Virus record (IMG/VR): IMGVR_UViG_3300045952_000362 | Coordinates: 1-64,000 of that record | Strand: one strand, 5' to 3' | Length of the DNA: 64,000 nucleotides | Origin: a virus | Program-made: the position numbers and the translations under genes | The notes under the pieces: model-generated | The model's database searches: none | The model's input: only the letters and a program-made list of their open reading frames with translations | What the model was told of the DNA's origin: nothing | In this document: piece after piece, positions 22,926 through 30,153 of the stretch | Layout of the letters: the number at the start of each line of letters is the position of its first letter | Numbering within the stretch: the first letter of the stretch is position 1

Positions 22926-23608
22926 AGAACCTTCTCCTTTCGTACTGGCGTAATGACGCCGACCGTGACATCTGGACGCGGATGAATCACTTGCTGCTCA
23001 AGAAGGATGTGGAGCAGTTCATGTGGGTCGTCGGGGATTCGTCGGATGATACCGCAGCCATCTTGCACGAGGCCGCCGACATCGACTCTCGTGTGCTCGT
23101 ACTTCACGCGGACAGCGGAATCAAAGGCGAGGACATCGATACGCGTCGTCGCCGGATCTCGCACACAGAAACGTTGGCGTACGGAACGATCGCCCACATG
23201 CCGGACATCGACTACGTGATCCAACACGAGTCGGATCTTCGGTCGCCGGTCGACGTCGTCGCTCGGTTGTTGGCGTTGGCCGATGAGCGCACCGTCGTAG
23301 CGGGTTGGCCGATCTTGCATCTGCCGAGTGGCCCGGTGTTCTACGACATCTGGGCCTACCGTGGATTGGACGGCGATCCGTTCACAGGGTCAGCACCGTA
23401 CCACGTTTCATATCGCGCTGACGAACCGTTTGAAGTCGGTGCGGTGGGCAGCGTGTGGCTCGGCCATCGCAAGCTGTGGGCCCACCGAGGCATCGAACGG
23501 GAGTGCTGTCTCGAGTTGTGCCGGCAGTGGCGTGCCGAGGGTGTGCGCATCCTCGTGGATCCGCGGATTGAAATCGAACAGCCGCGAGAACTGTGGGTGG
23601 TGTCATGA
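22922..23608 (+). CDS. GT-A-type glycosyltransferase, paralogue 1
   Basis: 228 residues from the GTG at 22922. Rossmann-like start (MKNLLLSYWRNDADRDIWTR), FMWVVGDSSDDTAAIL, and a metal-site-type acidic motif IDYVIQHESDLRSP. A later FYDIWAYRG...EVGAVGSVWL block is shared with the next gene (YDIWGFRS...EVGSVGSCLV), so the pair is a tandem duplication. The family resembles Anp1/Mnn9-like GT-A enzymes. Donor and acceptor are unknown. Confidence 0.7.
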   Translation: MKNLLLSYWRNDADRDIWTRMNHLLLKKDVEQFMWVVGDSSDDTAAILHEAADIDSRVLVLHADSGIKGEDIDTRRRRISHTETLAYGTIAHMPDIDYVIQHESDLRSPVDVVARLLALADERTVVAGWPILHLPSGPVFYDIWAYRGLDGDPFTGSAPYHVSYRADEPFEVGAVGSVWLGHRKLWAHRGIERECCLELCRQWRAEGVRILVDPRIEIEQPRELWVVS

Positions 23609-24309
23609 ACTTCGCGCTGATGTCTGCGTTCCGAAACAGCAGCGGGTTCCACACCAACCGTTATTTCCGGCAGGTGTCGCGACTGGCGAATGCGTTGGCG
23701 GCCCGTGGCGATGCGTTGCATCTGCGATTGGTCTGGGGCGATTCGGTGGACGGCACCGGCCAGGAGCTCGAGAAGTACGCGACGGCGTTCGTCGGTACAA
23801 ACGAGGTGCGGTCCTACAGTATCGTGGAGCGGTCACACGGCGGTCCCGTCTTCGGCAGTACGGAAGAGGCGGCCCGCATGAAGGCGTTGTCGTGGGTGGC
23901 GAACGGGGCGTTCGAATCCATCGGTGACGACATCGATGTCGCGATGTGGGTGGAGTCCGACCTGCTGTGGGACCCGGCCACGATCGTTCGTCTCATCCAT
24001 CGGCTGAGCGAAACCGATGTCGTGGCTCCGCTGATCTTCGCCGGGGAAGCTTTCTACGACATCTGGGGATTCCGTTCGAAGGATGGCACGCGGTTCGGTC
24101 CATTCTATCCGTACCACGAGTCGATGAAGTTCAACGGCGACGTGACCGAGGTTGGGTCGGTTGGTAGTTGTTTGGTGATGCGTGGAGAGGTAGCGCGGCA
24201 GTGTCGGATTCGTAACGACTACTGTCTCGTCGGGTTCTGTGAAGACGTTCGTGCCCACGGCTACGTGATCTCGGTCGACGGGCAGGAAAGGATTCAGCAC
24301 CCCGCATGA
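23605..24309 (+). CDS. GT-A-type glycosyltransferase, paralogue 2
   Basis: 234 residues. Parallels the preceding protein: LHLRLVWGDSVDGTGQELEK, then VAMWVESDLLWDPATIVRLI as the acidic motif, AFYDIWGFRSKDGTRFGPFY and EVGSVGSCLVMRGEVARQC. Divergence is high outside these blocks, so the duplication is old and the two may attach different sugars. Start and stop overlap neighbours by four bases. Confidence 0.7.
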   Translation: MNFALMSAFRNSSGFHTNRYFRQVSRLANALAARGDALHLRLVWGDSVDGTGQELEKYATAFVGTNEVRSYSIVERSHGGPVFGSTEEAARMKALSWVANGAFESIGDDIDVAMWVESDLLWDPATIVRLIHRLSETDVVAPLIFAGEAFYDIWGFRSKDGTRFGPFYPYHESMKFNGDVTEVGSVGSCLVMRGEVARQCRIRNDYCLVGFCEDVRAHGYVISVDGQERIQHPA

Positions 24310-25196
24310 ATACCAAACTTCGCGTCTGCGCTCGCGCCCTCCCAGAGCATCTGTCGTTGGGCATTCATCGTGTCGCCAATGCGCTCATCCGGTACGCACC
24401 GGATTGGGTGAAACTCGTGGACGACCCGGACACGGCCGATCTCCGCATCGGTCACTGTATCGGAATCCAGGATATGGAAGCGTGGTGCGCCAAAGGCCCC
24501 TACGCTCTCGTGCAATACTGCCTGTTGACGGGCGGGGGCTCTCGAGAGGAATGGGCGTCGCTGTGGAAGGGCGCACGGGCCGTCTGGAGCTACTACGATC
24601 TCAACGAGTTCCTGCGCCCACTGCGTGAGCAGTCGACGTGTGGATGCGGCGATGGGATCAACTTCTATCACGCACCGCTTGGTGTTGACACGTCGGTCTT
24701 CCGGCCGTCGATGCCGGCACGGAAACCGTTCCTGATTGGTACGTCCGGTTTCATCGCCGCGACGGAATCAGTTGAGGAATGTCACGAGGTCGTGAAGCGT
24801 CTCGGTCGCCGGCAGTTCCATCTCGGACCGACGGAGATGGAACTGGGTGACGATGTAACCTACATGCTGCGCGTGCCCGACGCGGCCGTCGCGGACATGT
24901 GGAGCCAATGCACCTTCGTCGCCGGGCTGCGGCGCATCGAAGGCTTCGAGCTCCCCGTGCTGGAAGGCCTGGCATGCGGAGCCCGCCCGATCGTGTTTGA
25001 TGCACCGCACTACTCCCAGTGGTTTGGGGAGCACGTGGAATACGTCCCCGAGGTGGCTCCGGCCGAACTCGTGGATGCGCTGATGGAGATAATGTCGAAG
25101 CCGGTACGACCCGTAACCCCGGCTGAGCGATCCCTCGTCGCTGCGACATTCGACTGGAAGAAACTGGTTGCGGGATTTTGGGAGGCCGTGCGATGA
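24306..25196 (+). CDS. GT-B-type glycosyltransferase (GT4-like), short
   Basis: 296 residues. The C-terminal domain has the GT4 signature: EGFELPVLEGLACGARPIVF (Glu-x7-Glu motif) and YSQWFGEHVEYV. The N-terminal acceptor domain is shorter than usual. A CGCGDG motif and YHAPLGVDTSVFRP mark the domain linker. Substrate is unknown. Confidence 0.8.
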   Translation: MNTKLRVCARALPEHLSLGIHRVANALIRYAPDWVKLVDDPDTADLRIGHCIGIQDMEAWCAKGPYALVQYCLLTGGGSREEWASLWKGARAVWSYYDLNEFLRPLREQSTCGCGDGINFYHAPLGVDTSVFRPSMPARKPFLIGTSGFIAATESVEECHEVVKRLGRRQFHLGPTEMELGDDVTYMLRVPDAAVADMWSQCTFVAGLRRIEGFELPVLEGLACGARPIVFDAPHYSQWFGEHVEYVPEVAPAELVDALMEIMSKPVRPVTPAERSLVAATFDWKKLVAGFWEAVR

Positions 25197-26407
25197 AGGT
25201 TTTGTGGATTGGAGACGCCGTTGTGCAATCGGGCTTTGCCCGCGTGACGCACAACATCGTGGGACGGTTGAAGACGCAGCACAAGTGTGACGTGCGGGTA
25301 CTCGGGGTGAACTACAATGGAGATCCCCACCCGTATGACTATCCGATCTATCCGGCGCTGATCGGCGGAGACCCGTGGGGGATCCAACGAGTGCCGGGGG
25401 TCGTGCGCGACTTTCAGCCGGATGTGATCTGCATCAACAACGATCCGTGGAACGTGGCGCAGTACCTGTCGGTGATCCGCACCGCGGTGCCGACGACTGC
25501 GTACATGCCTGTCGATGCGCCGAATCAAATGCATGCCGGCGAGCTCAGCGTCATGCCGCGAGCGATCGCGTACACCAACTTCGGAAAGAAGGAGTTGTTG
25601 CTCGGCGGCTACAACGGGCGCGTCGATGTGATCCCGCACGGAGTGGACACGGAGATCTACAAGCCGGTCGAAGATCGCGTCACGGCCCGCAAGTGGCTCG
25701 AGTTCCAACCGAAGCTGACGGACGAGCAGATCGGCAACCTGTTCATCGTGTCGAACGTGAACCGGAACCAGCCGCGCAAGCGCTTGGATCTCACCATCCA
25801 GTACTTCACGCAGTTCTGGTTGAACATCGGACAGCCGTCGCACGTGCGCCTGCATCTGCATTGCGGCGAGCACGACATGGGCTGGAACGTGTCACAGCTC
25901 GCGAAGTACTTCGGGATCAACAAGCAGCTGATCATCACGACTCCGAAGATGTCGTTGCAAGCGTGCATCAAGGAGCACGAGCTTCGACTCGTGTACGGAA
26001 TGGCGGATGTCAATCTCAGCACCACGCTCGGCGAGGGCTGGGGCCTGACGACGCACGAGAGCATGGCGTGCGGAATCCCGCAGATCGTACCACGTTACTC
26101 GGCGCTCGGCGAATGGCCGGACGGGGCGGTGCGCTACGTGGAGTGCACGTCGTTCCAAGCCACGCACAACGCGGTCAACACCATCGGTGGAGTCGCCGAC
26201 ATGGCGCAGACCGTTGAGGCGCTGACCGATCTCTATCGCAATGCCGACCTGCGAACGAAGCTGGGGTCGGCCGCACTGGCTCGTGCGACGGAAGAGCGGT
26301 TCAAGTGGGACAAGATCGCCGCGCAGTTCTACGTCGCACTGGCGGAGACCTTCAACGAGCGACGCGCAGCACCAGTAGGGGTGGAGGCTCCCCGATCCAA
26401 TGGTTAG
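25193..26407 (+). CDS. GT-B-type glycosyltransferase (GT4 family)
   Basis: 404 residues from the ATG at 25193. Full-length GT4: MKVLWIGDAVVQSGFARVTH with the glycine-rich N-terminal loop, VDVIPHGVDTEIYKP, LFIVSNVNRNQPRKRLDLTI, VNLSTTLGEGWGLTTHESMA (Glu-x7-Glu region) and CGIPQIVPRYSALGEW. It closes the sugar cassette and overlaps the next gene by eight bases. Confidence 0.88.
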   Translation: MKVLWIGDAVVQSGFARVTHNIVGRLKTQHKCDVRVLGVNYNGDPHPYDYPIYPALIGGDPWGIQRVPGVVRDFQPDVICINNDPWNVAQYLSVIRTAVPTTAYMPVDAPNQMHAGELSVMPRAIAYTNFGKKELLLGGYNGRVDVIPHGVDTEIYKPVEDRVTARKWLEFQPKLTDEQIGNLFIVSNVNRNQPRKRLDLTIQYFTQFWLNIGQPSHVRLHLHCGEHDMGWNVSQLAKYFGINKQLIITTPKMSLQACIKEHELRLVYGMADVNLSTTLGEGWGLTTHESMACGIPQIVPRYSALGEWPDGAVRYVECTSFQATHNAVNTIGGVADMAQTVEALTDLYRNADLRTKLGSAALARATEERFKWDKIAAQFYVALAETFNERRAAPVGVEAPRSNG

Positions 26408-26645
26408 ATTCACACGACACTACGGCAAGTACAACAAGGACGAGACGGCGACCTTCTCGCCGGACCACGAAAAGTGGTTGATCAAACAGAAGTACGTCGT
26501 TGAAGTGGAGGCACCCGTGGCGAAGAGCACCAGCACCGATCCGAAGGGCGGCCCGCAACCGCCCGCAAACCAGCCAGGGACGAAGGATCCTGGCCAGCCG
26601 CAGACCCGGCAGACCACCGTCGGACCGCAGCGAAGCGGTCGTTAA
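26400..26645 (+). CDS. Small structural-module protein
   Basis: 81 residues (MVRFTRHYGKYNKDETATFS). The first 40 residues resemble a short domain often found between capsid and connector genes (RFxRHYxxYNxGExAxF). The rest is a low-complexity Pro/Gln/Thr tail. Its TAA stop is part of the GTTAATGG motif that opens GC-rich island 2. Confidence 0.6.
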   Translation: MVRFTRHYGKYNKDETATFSPDHEKWLIKQKYVVEVEAPVAKSTSTDPKGGPQPPANQPGTKDPGQPQTRQTTVGPQRSGR

Positions 26646-26839
26646 TGGCGGGGGCCGGGGCCGCCTTGCCCGCCTGCAGGCGTTAAGGGGGTGGGCAAGG
26701 CCCCCGGTTCCCTCGTTGGGGCCGGTGTAGGGGCGTTAATGGTCGGCTTCCCGGCGTGCAGCCGGGGCCGGGAGAGCGGGAACGGACGGCCGGGAGACGG
26801 CCGGGGGGACGGACGGGGCCGGGGGCCAGAGGGCAGCAC
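26641..26839. repeat. GC-rich non-coding island 2
   Basis: 199 bases of G/C runs with no natural reading frame. It contains GTTAATGG at its left edge, GCGTTAATGG at 26733-26742 and the exact 18-mer GGGGTGGGCAAGGCCCCC at 26688-26705 shared with island 1 (837-854). It breaks an otherwise continuous operon just before the head-tail connector gene. The connector start at 26840 has only GGGCAGCAC as a ribosome site. Confidence 0.75.
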
Positions 26840-27736
26840 ATGAACATTCAGGTTGTTGAGGGGCCGCGCACGACGTGGTTCACCACACTGCGGCGAGTGA
26901 AAGGCGAACTGGGCATCACCAGCGATGCGCAGGACGAACGTTTGTCCGCGCTGATCGGCGAGGTGTCCGACGACATCGCCGAGTTCACCATGCGTCCGTG
27001 GGCACGACAGTCCGTGACCGAACGCTTGGTCGGCTACGGCACAACGCAAAGCACGCTCAGCATCACACCGATCGCGGAGCGGCCGTCCGAAGTACGGTAC
27101 TACGACACGGCGGTATCGGGCTACTCGGTCGCCGATGCCGAAGCCGGATTCATTATTCGTCCCGATCGCTTCGCCGAGACGCGTCCGTACACCACGTGGG
27201 TCAACACGGACCCCGACGTCGCGTCACAGGGCGAGCGTGCGTGGGCGTTCGATTACATCGGCGGCTATTTAATGCCGGGCGACGACATGCTCCCCAGCGG
27301 TATCATGTCCGCGCTCGCGGTGGACAGCTCGTTCAATCTGACGGGTGTCGATACGATGGAGACACGATTTCCATTGCTCGTCTCTGGCGAGTACGTGGTC
27401 GTGGCCGGATTCTCGATCTCCGGGAACAATGGACGGTTCCGTGTCCTGAGTCGCACGCCATCGAAGCTCGTGGTCGCCGGCACGCTCGTGGATGAAATGC
27501 CGAGCGGTGTCCTGTCGCTGCGATGCCGCACGTTGCCGCGCAATCTCGAGGGCTACGCGATCGAAGAGCTCCGTGCGCGATGGGATCGCGCCACACGGGA
27601 TCCGTCGTTGACGTCTGAGCGCATCGGCGACTGGGGTGCGTCGTACGACAACCCGGCGAACAAGGATGCCGAGGGATTGGGCGGCCTGTCGCCACGTGTG
27701 GCACGCGGACTCGAACGTTACGTGAGGAATGAATAA
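26840..27736 (+). CDS. Head-tail connector (gp6-like adaptor)
   Basis: 298 residues from the ATG at 26840. The N-terminal region (TTLRRVKGELGITSDAQDER, LSALIGEVSDDIAEFT) has the paired helices of gp6/gp15-type head-tail adaptors, which bind under the portal. It is longer than a minimal adaptor because of a beta-rich insertion (about 65-245), and ends in YAIEELRARWDRATRDPSL. An ORF extension upstream through the island is rejected. Confidence 0.75.
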   Translation: MNIQVVEGPRTTWFTTLRRVKGELGITSDAQDERLSALIGEVSDDIAEFTMRPWARQSVTERLVGYGTTQSTLSITPIAERPSEVRYYDTAVSGYSVADAEAGFIIRPDRFAETRPYTTWVNTDPDVASQGERAWAFDYIGGYLMPGDDMLPSGIMSALAVDSSFNLTGVDTMETRFPLLVSGEYVVVAGFSISGNNGRFRVLSRTPSKLVVAGTLVDEMPSGVLSLRCRTLPRNLEGYAIEELRARWDRATRDPSLTSERIGDWGASYDNPANKDAEGLGGLSPRVARGLERYVRNE

Positions 27737-28071
27737 TGAGTCGCGTCACGCACTTGTTGATCGACACGGTCTCGATCTACCGGGAGAGCGAACTCGAGAA
27801 AGGCCGGGGCCGGTGGCAGGACAATCTGGTGCCACTGGCGCTCAACATCCGTGGCCGCATCTGGACGATGTCTGCGCAGGAGCAGGTCGTTGGGCAGCAA
27901 CGGAAAACGTACAACGCTCCGGTGGCCTATTTGGAACCGGATCAGGACGTAGCTCCGGAGGACTACATCGAGCGGAGCGGCGAATGGTATCGCGTGGTGG
28001 CGGTGACGCCTCCGTCGATCCCACATCACAAACGACTCGTGCTTGAACTCATCATGCGAGGGTCGCTGTGA
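27736..28071 (+). CDS. Head closure (stopper) protein
   Basis: 111 residues. All-beta with MSRVTHLLIDTVSIYRESEL, a WTMSAQEQVVGQQRKTYNAP middle and a GEWYRVVAVTPPSIPHHKRL end, matching the small beta-barrel head-closure proteins that follow the adaptor. It overlaps the previous stop by one base and the next start by four. Confidence 0.75.
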   Translation: MSRVTHLLIDTVSIYRESELEKGRGRWQDNLVPLALNIRGRIWTMSAQEQVVGQQRKTYNAPVAYLEPDQDVAPEDYIERSGEWYRVVAVTPPSIPHHKRLVLELIMRGSL

Positions 28072-28469
28072 AGATCACGAAATGGAACGCCGACAAGGTC
28101 GAAGCGAAAGCGACGCAGATCATGGAGCGTCGTGTGGCCTTGGCGTCGGTCGTCGTGCAAGGCGAAGTGAAACGAAAACTCAACCGGAGCAACCGAGGGG
28201 GTACGGAACCTTCAGCTCCCGGTCAACCGCCCAACAAGGGGAGCGGAGATTTACAACGCAGCATCTTTCAGGAGGTGACGAGAGTAGGCAAAATGGTGCA
28301 CGGCTTCGTCGGCAGTCGATTGTTGAAGGCGCGAAGATTGGAACTAGGGTATGTGGGACGGGATCGGCTAGGTAGAACGGTGGATCAAAAGCCGCGTCCG
28401 TTCCTTCGGTCAACACTCGTGGAGCAGCGGGATCGGCTACGTTCGATTCTTCTCGGGGGCAAGAAATGA
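28068..28469 (+). CDS. HK97 gp10-like neck/tail completion protein
   Basis: 133 residues from the GTG at 28068. Basic, with the typical APGQPPNKGSGDLQRSI region and RPFLRSTLVEQRDRLRSI end of HK97_gp10-type proteins located between head closure and tail terminator genes. Confidence 0.78.
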   Translation: MKITKWNADKVEAKATQIMERRVALASVVVQGEVKRKLNRSNRGGTEPSAPGQPPNKGSGDLQRSIFQEVTRVGKMVHGFVGSRLLKARRLELGYVGRDRLGRTVDQKPRPFLRSTLVEQRDRLRSILLGGKK

Positions 28470-28891
28470 CGGCAGTGCAGAATGCGTTGTTCGATGCGAT
28501 CTCAAACTTGGGGGCGGTGACCTCCTGGGCGAGCACGTATCGGGGGAAACCAGCCATCTTCACGCGCAGTCCAATCCCACCCCAGGTGGATGGGAACTAT
28601 CTGGTCATTCGCGATTCGCTTGTGGACGTGCCCGGCGTCGGTGAAACCAAAACGACGACGGGCCGGTTCGTGATGCACGACATCGGACTGTACAAGACCG
28701 AGGACGGCGACCCGTCCGACATCCAAGACATGGCCGAGCTGGTGCGTGACACCTTGCATCGAAACCAGTTGGCGGTGTCTGGCTACGGCAATGCGTTGAT
28801 TGTCAAAGCCATGGGACCGATTGAAGTCGACGAAGACCAAGTCTATGGGCGCATCGTAACGGTGTCGCTCGATTTGATCAAGGCTCAGTAG
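28466..28891 (+). CDS. Tail terminator protein
   Basis: 141 residues. Pattern of small alpha/beta tail terminators: AVQNALFDAISNLGAVTSWA helix, a central MHDIGLYKTEDGDPSDIQDM helix region, and a final IVTVSLDLIKAQ strand. Position before the tail tube gene is standard. It caps the assembled tail before head joining. Confidence 0.7.
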   Translation: MTAVQNALFDAISNLGAVTSWASTYRGKPAIFTRSPIPPQVDGNYLVIRDSLVDVPGVGETKTTTGRFVMHDIGLYKTEDGDPSDIQDMAELVRDTLHRNQLAVSGYGNALIVKAMGPIEVDEDQVYGRIVTVSLDLIKAQ

Positions 28892-28910
28892 GAGCAGAGG
28901 GAGAAGAGAA

Positions 28911-29333
28911 ATGAGTCCGACCCAGGGACCGAACGGAGAGGTCAATGGATTTGACGTCATCGTGCAAGTGCAGGAGCCAGCGGGCACCGGCGACTATGTC
29001 ACGATCGGCAGTCAGCGGGGTGTCACGTTCGGCGAGCAGACGAACGCGATCGACATCTCGTCCAAGGAACGACGCGAGGGCGTGTACCTGCCCGGCCGCT
29101 ACACCAGCACGGTGCAGCTCGAGCATCTGTACATTCCGAGCGCGTCGGGATACACGAAGCTGAGGACCGCCATGCGCACTGGCACCTTCGTCCGCCTCAA
29201 GCGGAAGGAGCTCGGGAGCGATCACGAGGTTGCCAATGCCGTCATCACGGATCTTCAGAGCAGCATGCCCGACCAGGATGCGGCGGTCGTCTCCGCCAGC
29301 TTCCAGGTATCCGGCGCATGGGGCGCACCGTAG
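28911..29333 (+). CDS. Major tail tube protein
   Basis: 140 residues, preceded by GGAGCAGAGGGAGAAGAGAA. Beta-sandwich tail tube type (TP901-1-like): YVTIGSQRGVTFGEQTNAID, SSKERREGVYLPGRYTSTVQ, then AVVSASFQVSGAW. There is no sheath gene next to it, which supports a non-contractile tail. Confidence 0.85.
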   Translation: MSPTQGPNGEVNGFDVIVQVQEPAGTGDYVTIGSQRGVTFGEQTNAIDISSKERREGVYLPGRYTSTVQLEHLYIPSASGYTKLRTAMRTGTFVRLKRKELGSDHEVANAVITDLQSSMPDQDAAVVSASFQVSGAWGAP

Positions 29334-29367
29334 TTCTGTAACCGGGTAATTGTTAAGGAGGCCGACA

Positions 29368-29850
29368 ATGTCACTACCTGTAGAGCAAGTCACACTAGGT
29401 GGAAAGCAGTACCCCATCTGCTTCTCCTCCTCCGCGGTTATGCGACTGGAGAAGGAGACCGGGCAAACGTTACCACGCCTTGGTTTCCTTCTTCAGATCG
29501 GGCGCGGAGGTGTTCACATTATGACCTGCATGCTGTGGGCGGCCCTTGAAGGGGGTCGTCTGCGCACGAAGTCGAATCGCCCGGCGATGACAGTCGATGA
29601 GGTCGCGGATCTCGTCGATGCAACGGACGGCGGCATGGCGGACGTTTGGCGCGAGCCCGACGACGGCACACGGCCGGTGTTCGACGCCGAGCAGAATCCC
29701 GTCATGGAAGGCGGGAAGCAGAAACGTGAACGCAACCCGGAAATTCAAATCGTGGAAGCGCATCCCGTGTTCGCCGCACTGCAAGAGGCGTTCAAGGCAG
29801 CGTTCCCGAAAGAACGCGAGGGGGACAAAGCACTAGCGGACCCTCGCTGA
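29368..29850 (+). CDS. Tail assembly chaperone (G-type)
   Basis: 160 residues from the ATG at 29368, preceded by TAAGGAGGCCGACA. GpG-like chaperone features: a short beta N-terminus (VEQVTLGGKQYPICFSSSAV), LEKETGQTLPRL, and MTVDEVADLVDA. It binds the tape measure during tail assembly. A GGGGG slip site at 29820-29824 near the 3-prime end should allow a minority -1 frameshift into the overlapping frame. Confidence 0.8.
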   Translation: MSLPVEQVTLGGKQYPICFSSSAVMRLEKETGQTLPRLGFLLQIGRGGVHIMTCMLWAALEGGRLRTKSNRPAMTVDEVADLVDATDGGMADVWREPDDGTRPVFDAEQNPVMEGGKQKRERNPEIQIVEAHPVFAALQEAFKAAFPKEREGDKALADPR

Positions 29851-30152
29851 GACGCCCACCGACGTGGGACGAACTTCTGGACGCCTCGGCACTCGTGGGA
29901 CTGTACGATGAGGAGTTCTGGAATCTGACGCTGGCGGAAATCGATCGGAGGCACTGGGCGTTCCTTCGACACGCCAAGCAGGAGTCCGACGATCAAGTGA
30001 CGACAGCATGGCTCGTGGCCGTGTTCTCGCGCCAGCGTCGGTTGCGTTCGTTGAACATGATCCTGAATCCCTTGGCCCGCAAGGTTGAGGGAGAAGAGAA
30101 AGCGCAATTGGATGCGCAGCACGCGGACATGATCAAAGCGATGGAAGGGTGA
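29823..30152 (+). CDS. Frameshift-encoded T extension of the tail chaperone (GT fusion)
   Basis: The frame is open from the slip site: after GAG GGG the ribosome can re-pair one base back on GGGGG and read on through LRRPPTWDELLDASALVGLY and LAEIDRRHWAFLRHAKQESD to the stop at 30152. A GTG at 29895 is a possible independent start but has no ribosome site. The G/GT arrangement just before the tape measure gene is conserved in long-tailed phages. Confidence 0.7.
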   Translation, partial: GQSTSGPSLRRPPTWDELLDASALVGLYDEEFWNLTLAEIDRRHWAFLRHAKQESDDQVTTAWLVAVFSRQRRLRSLNMILNPLARKVEGEEKAQLDAQHADMIKAMEG

Positions 30153-30153
30153 C

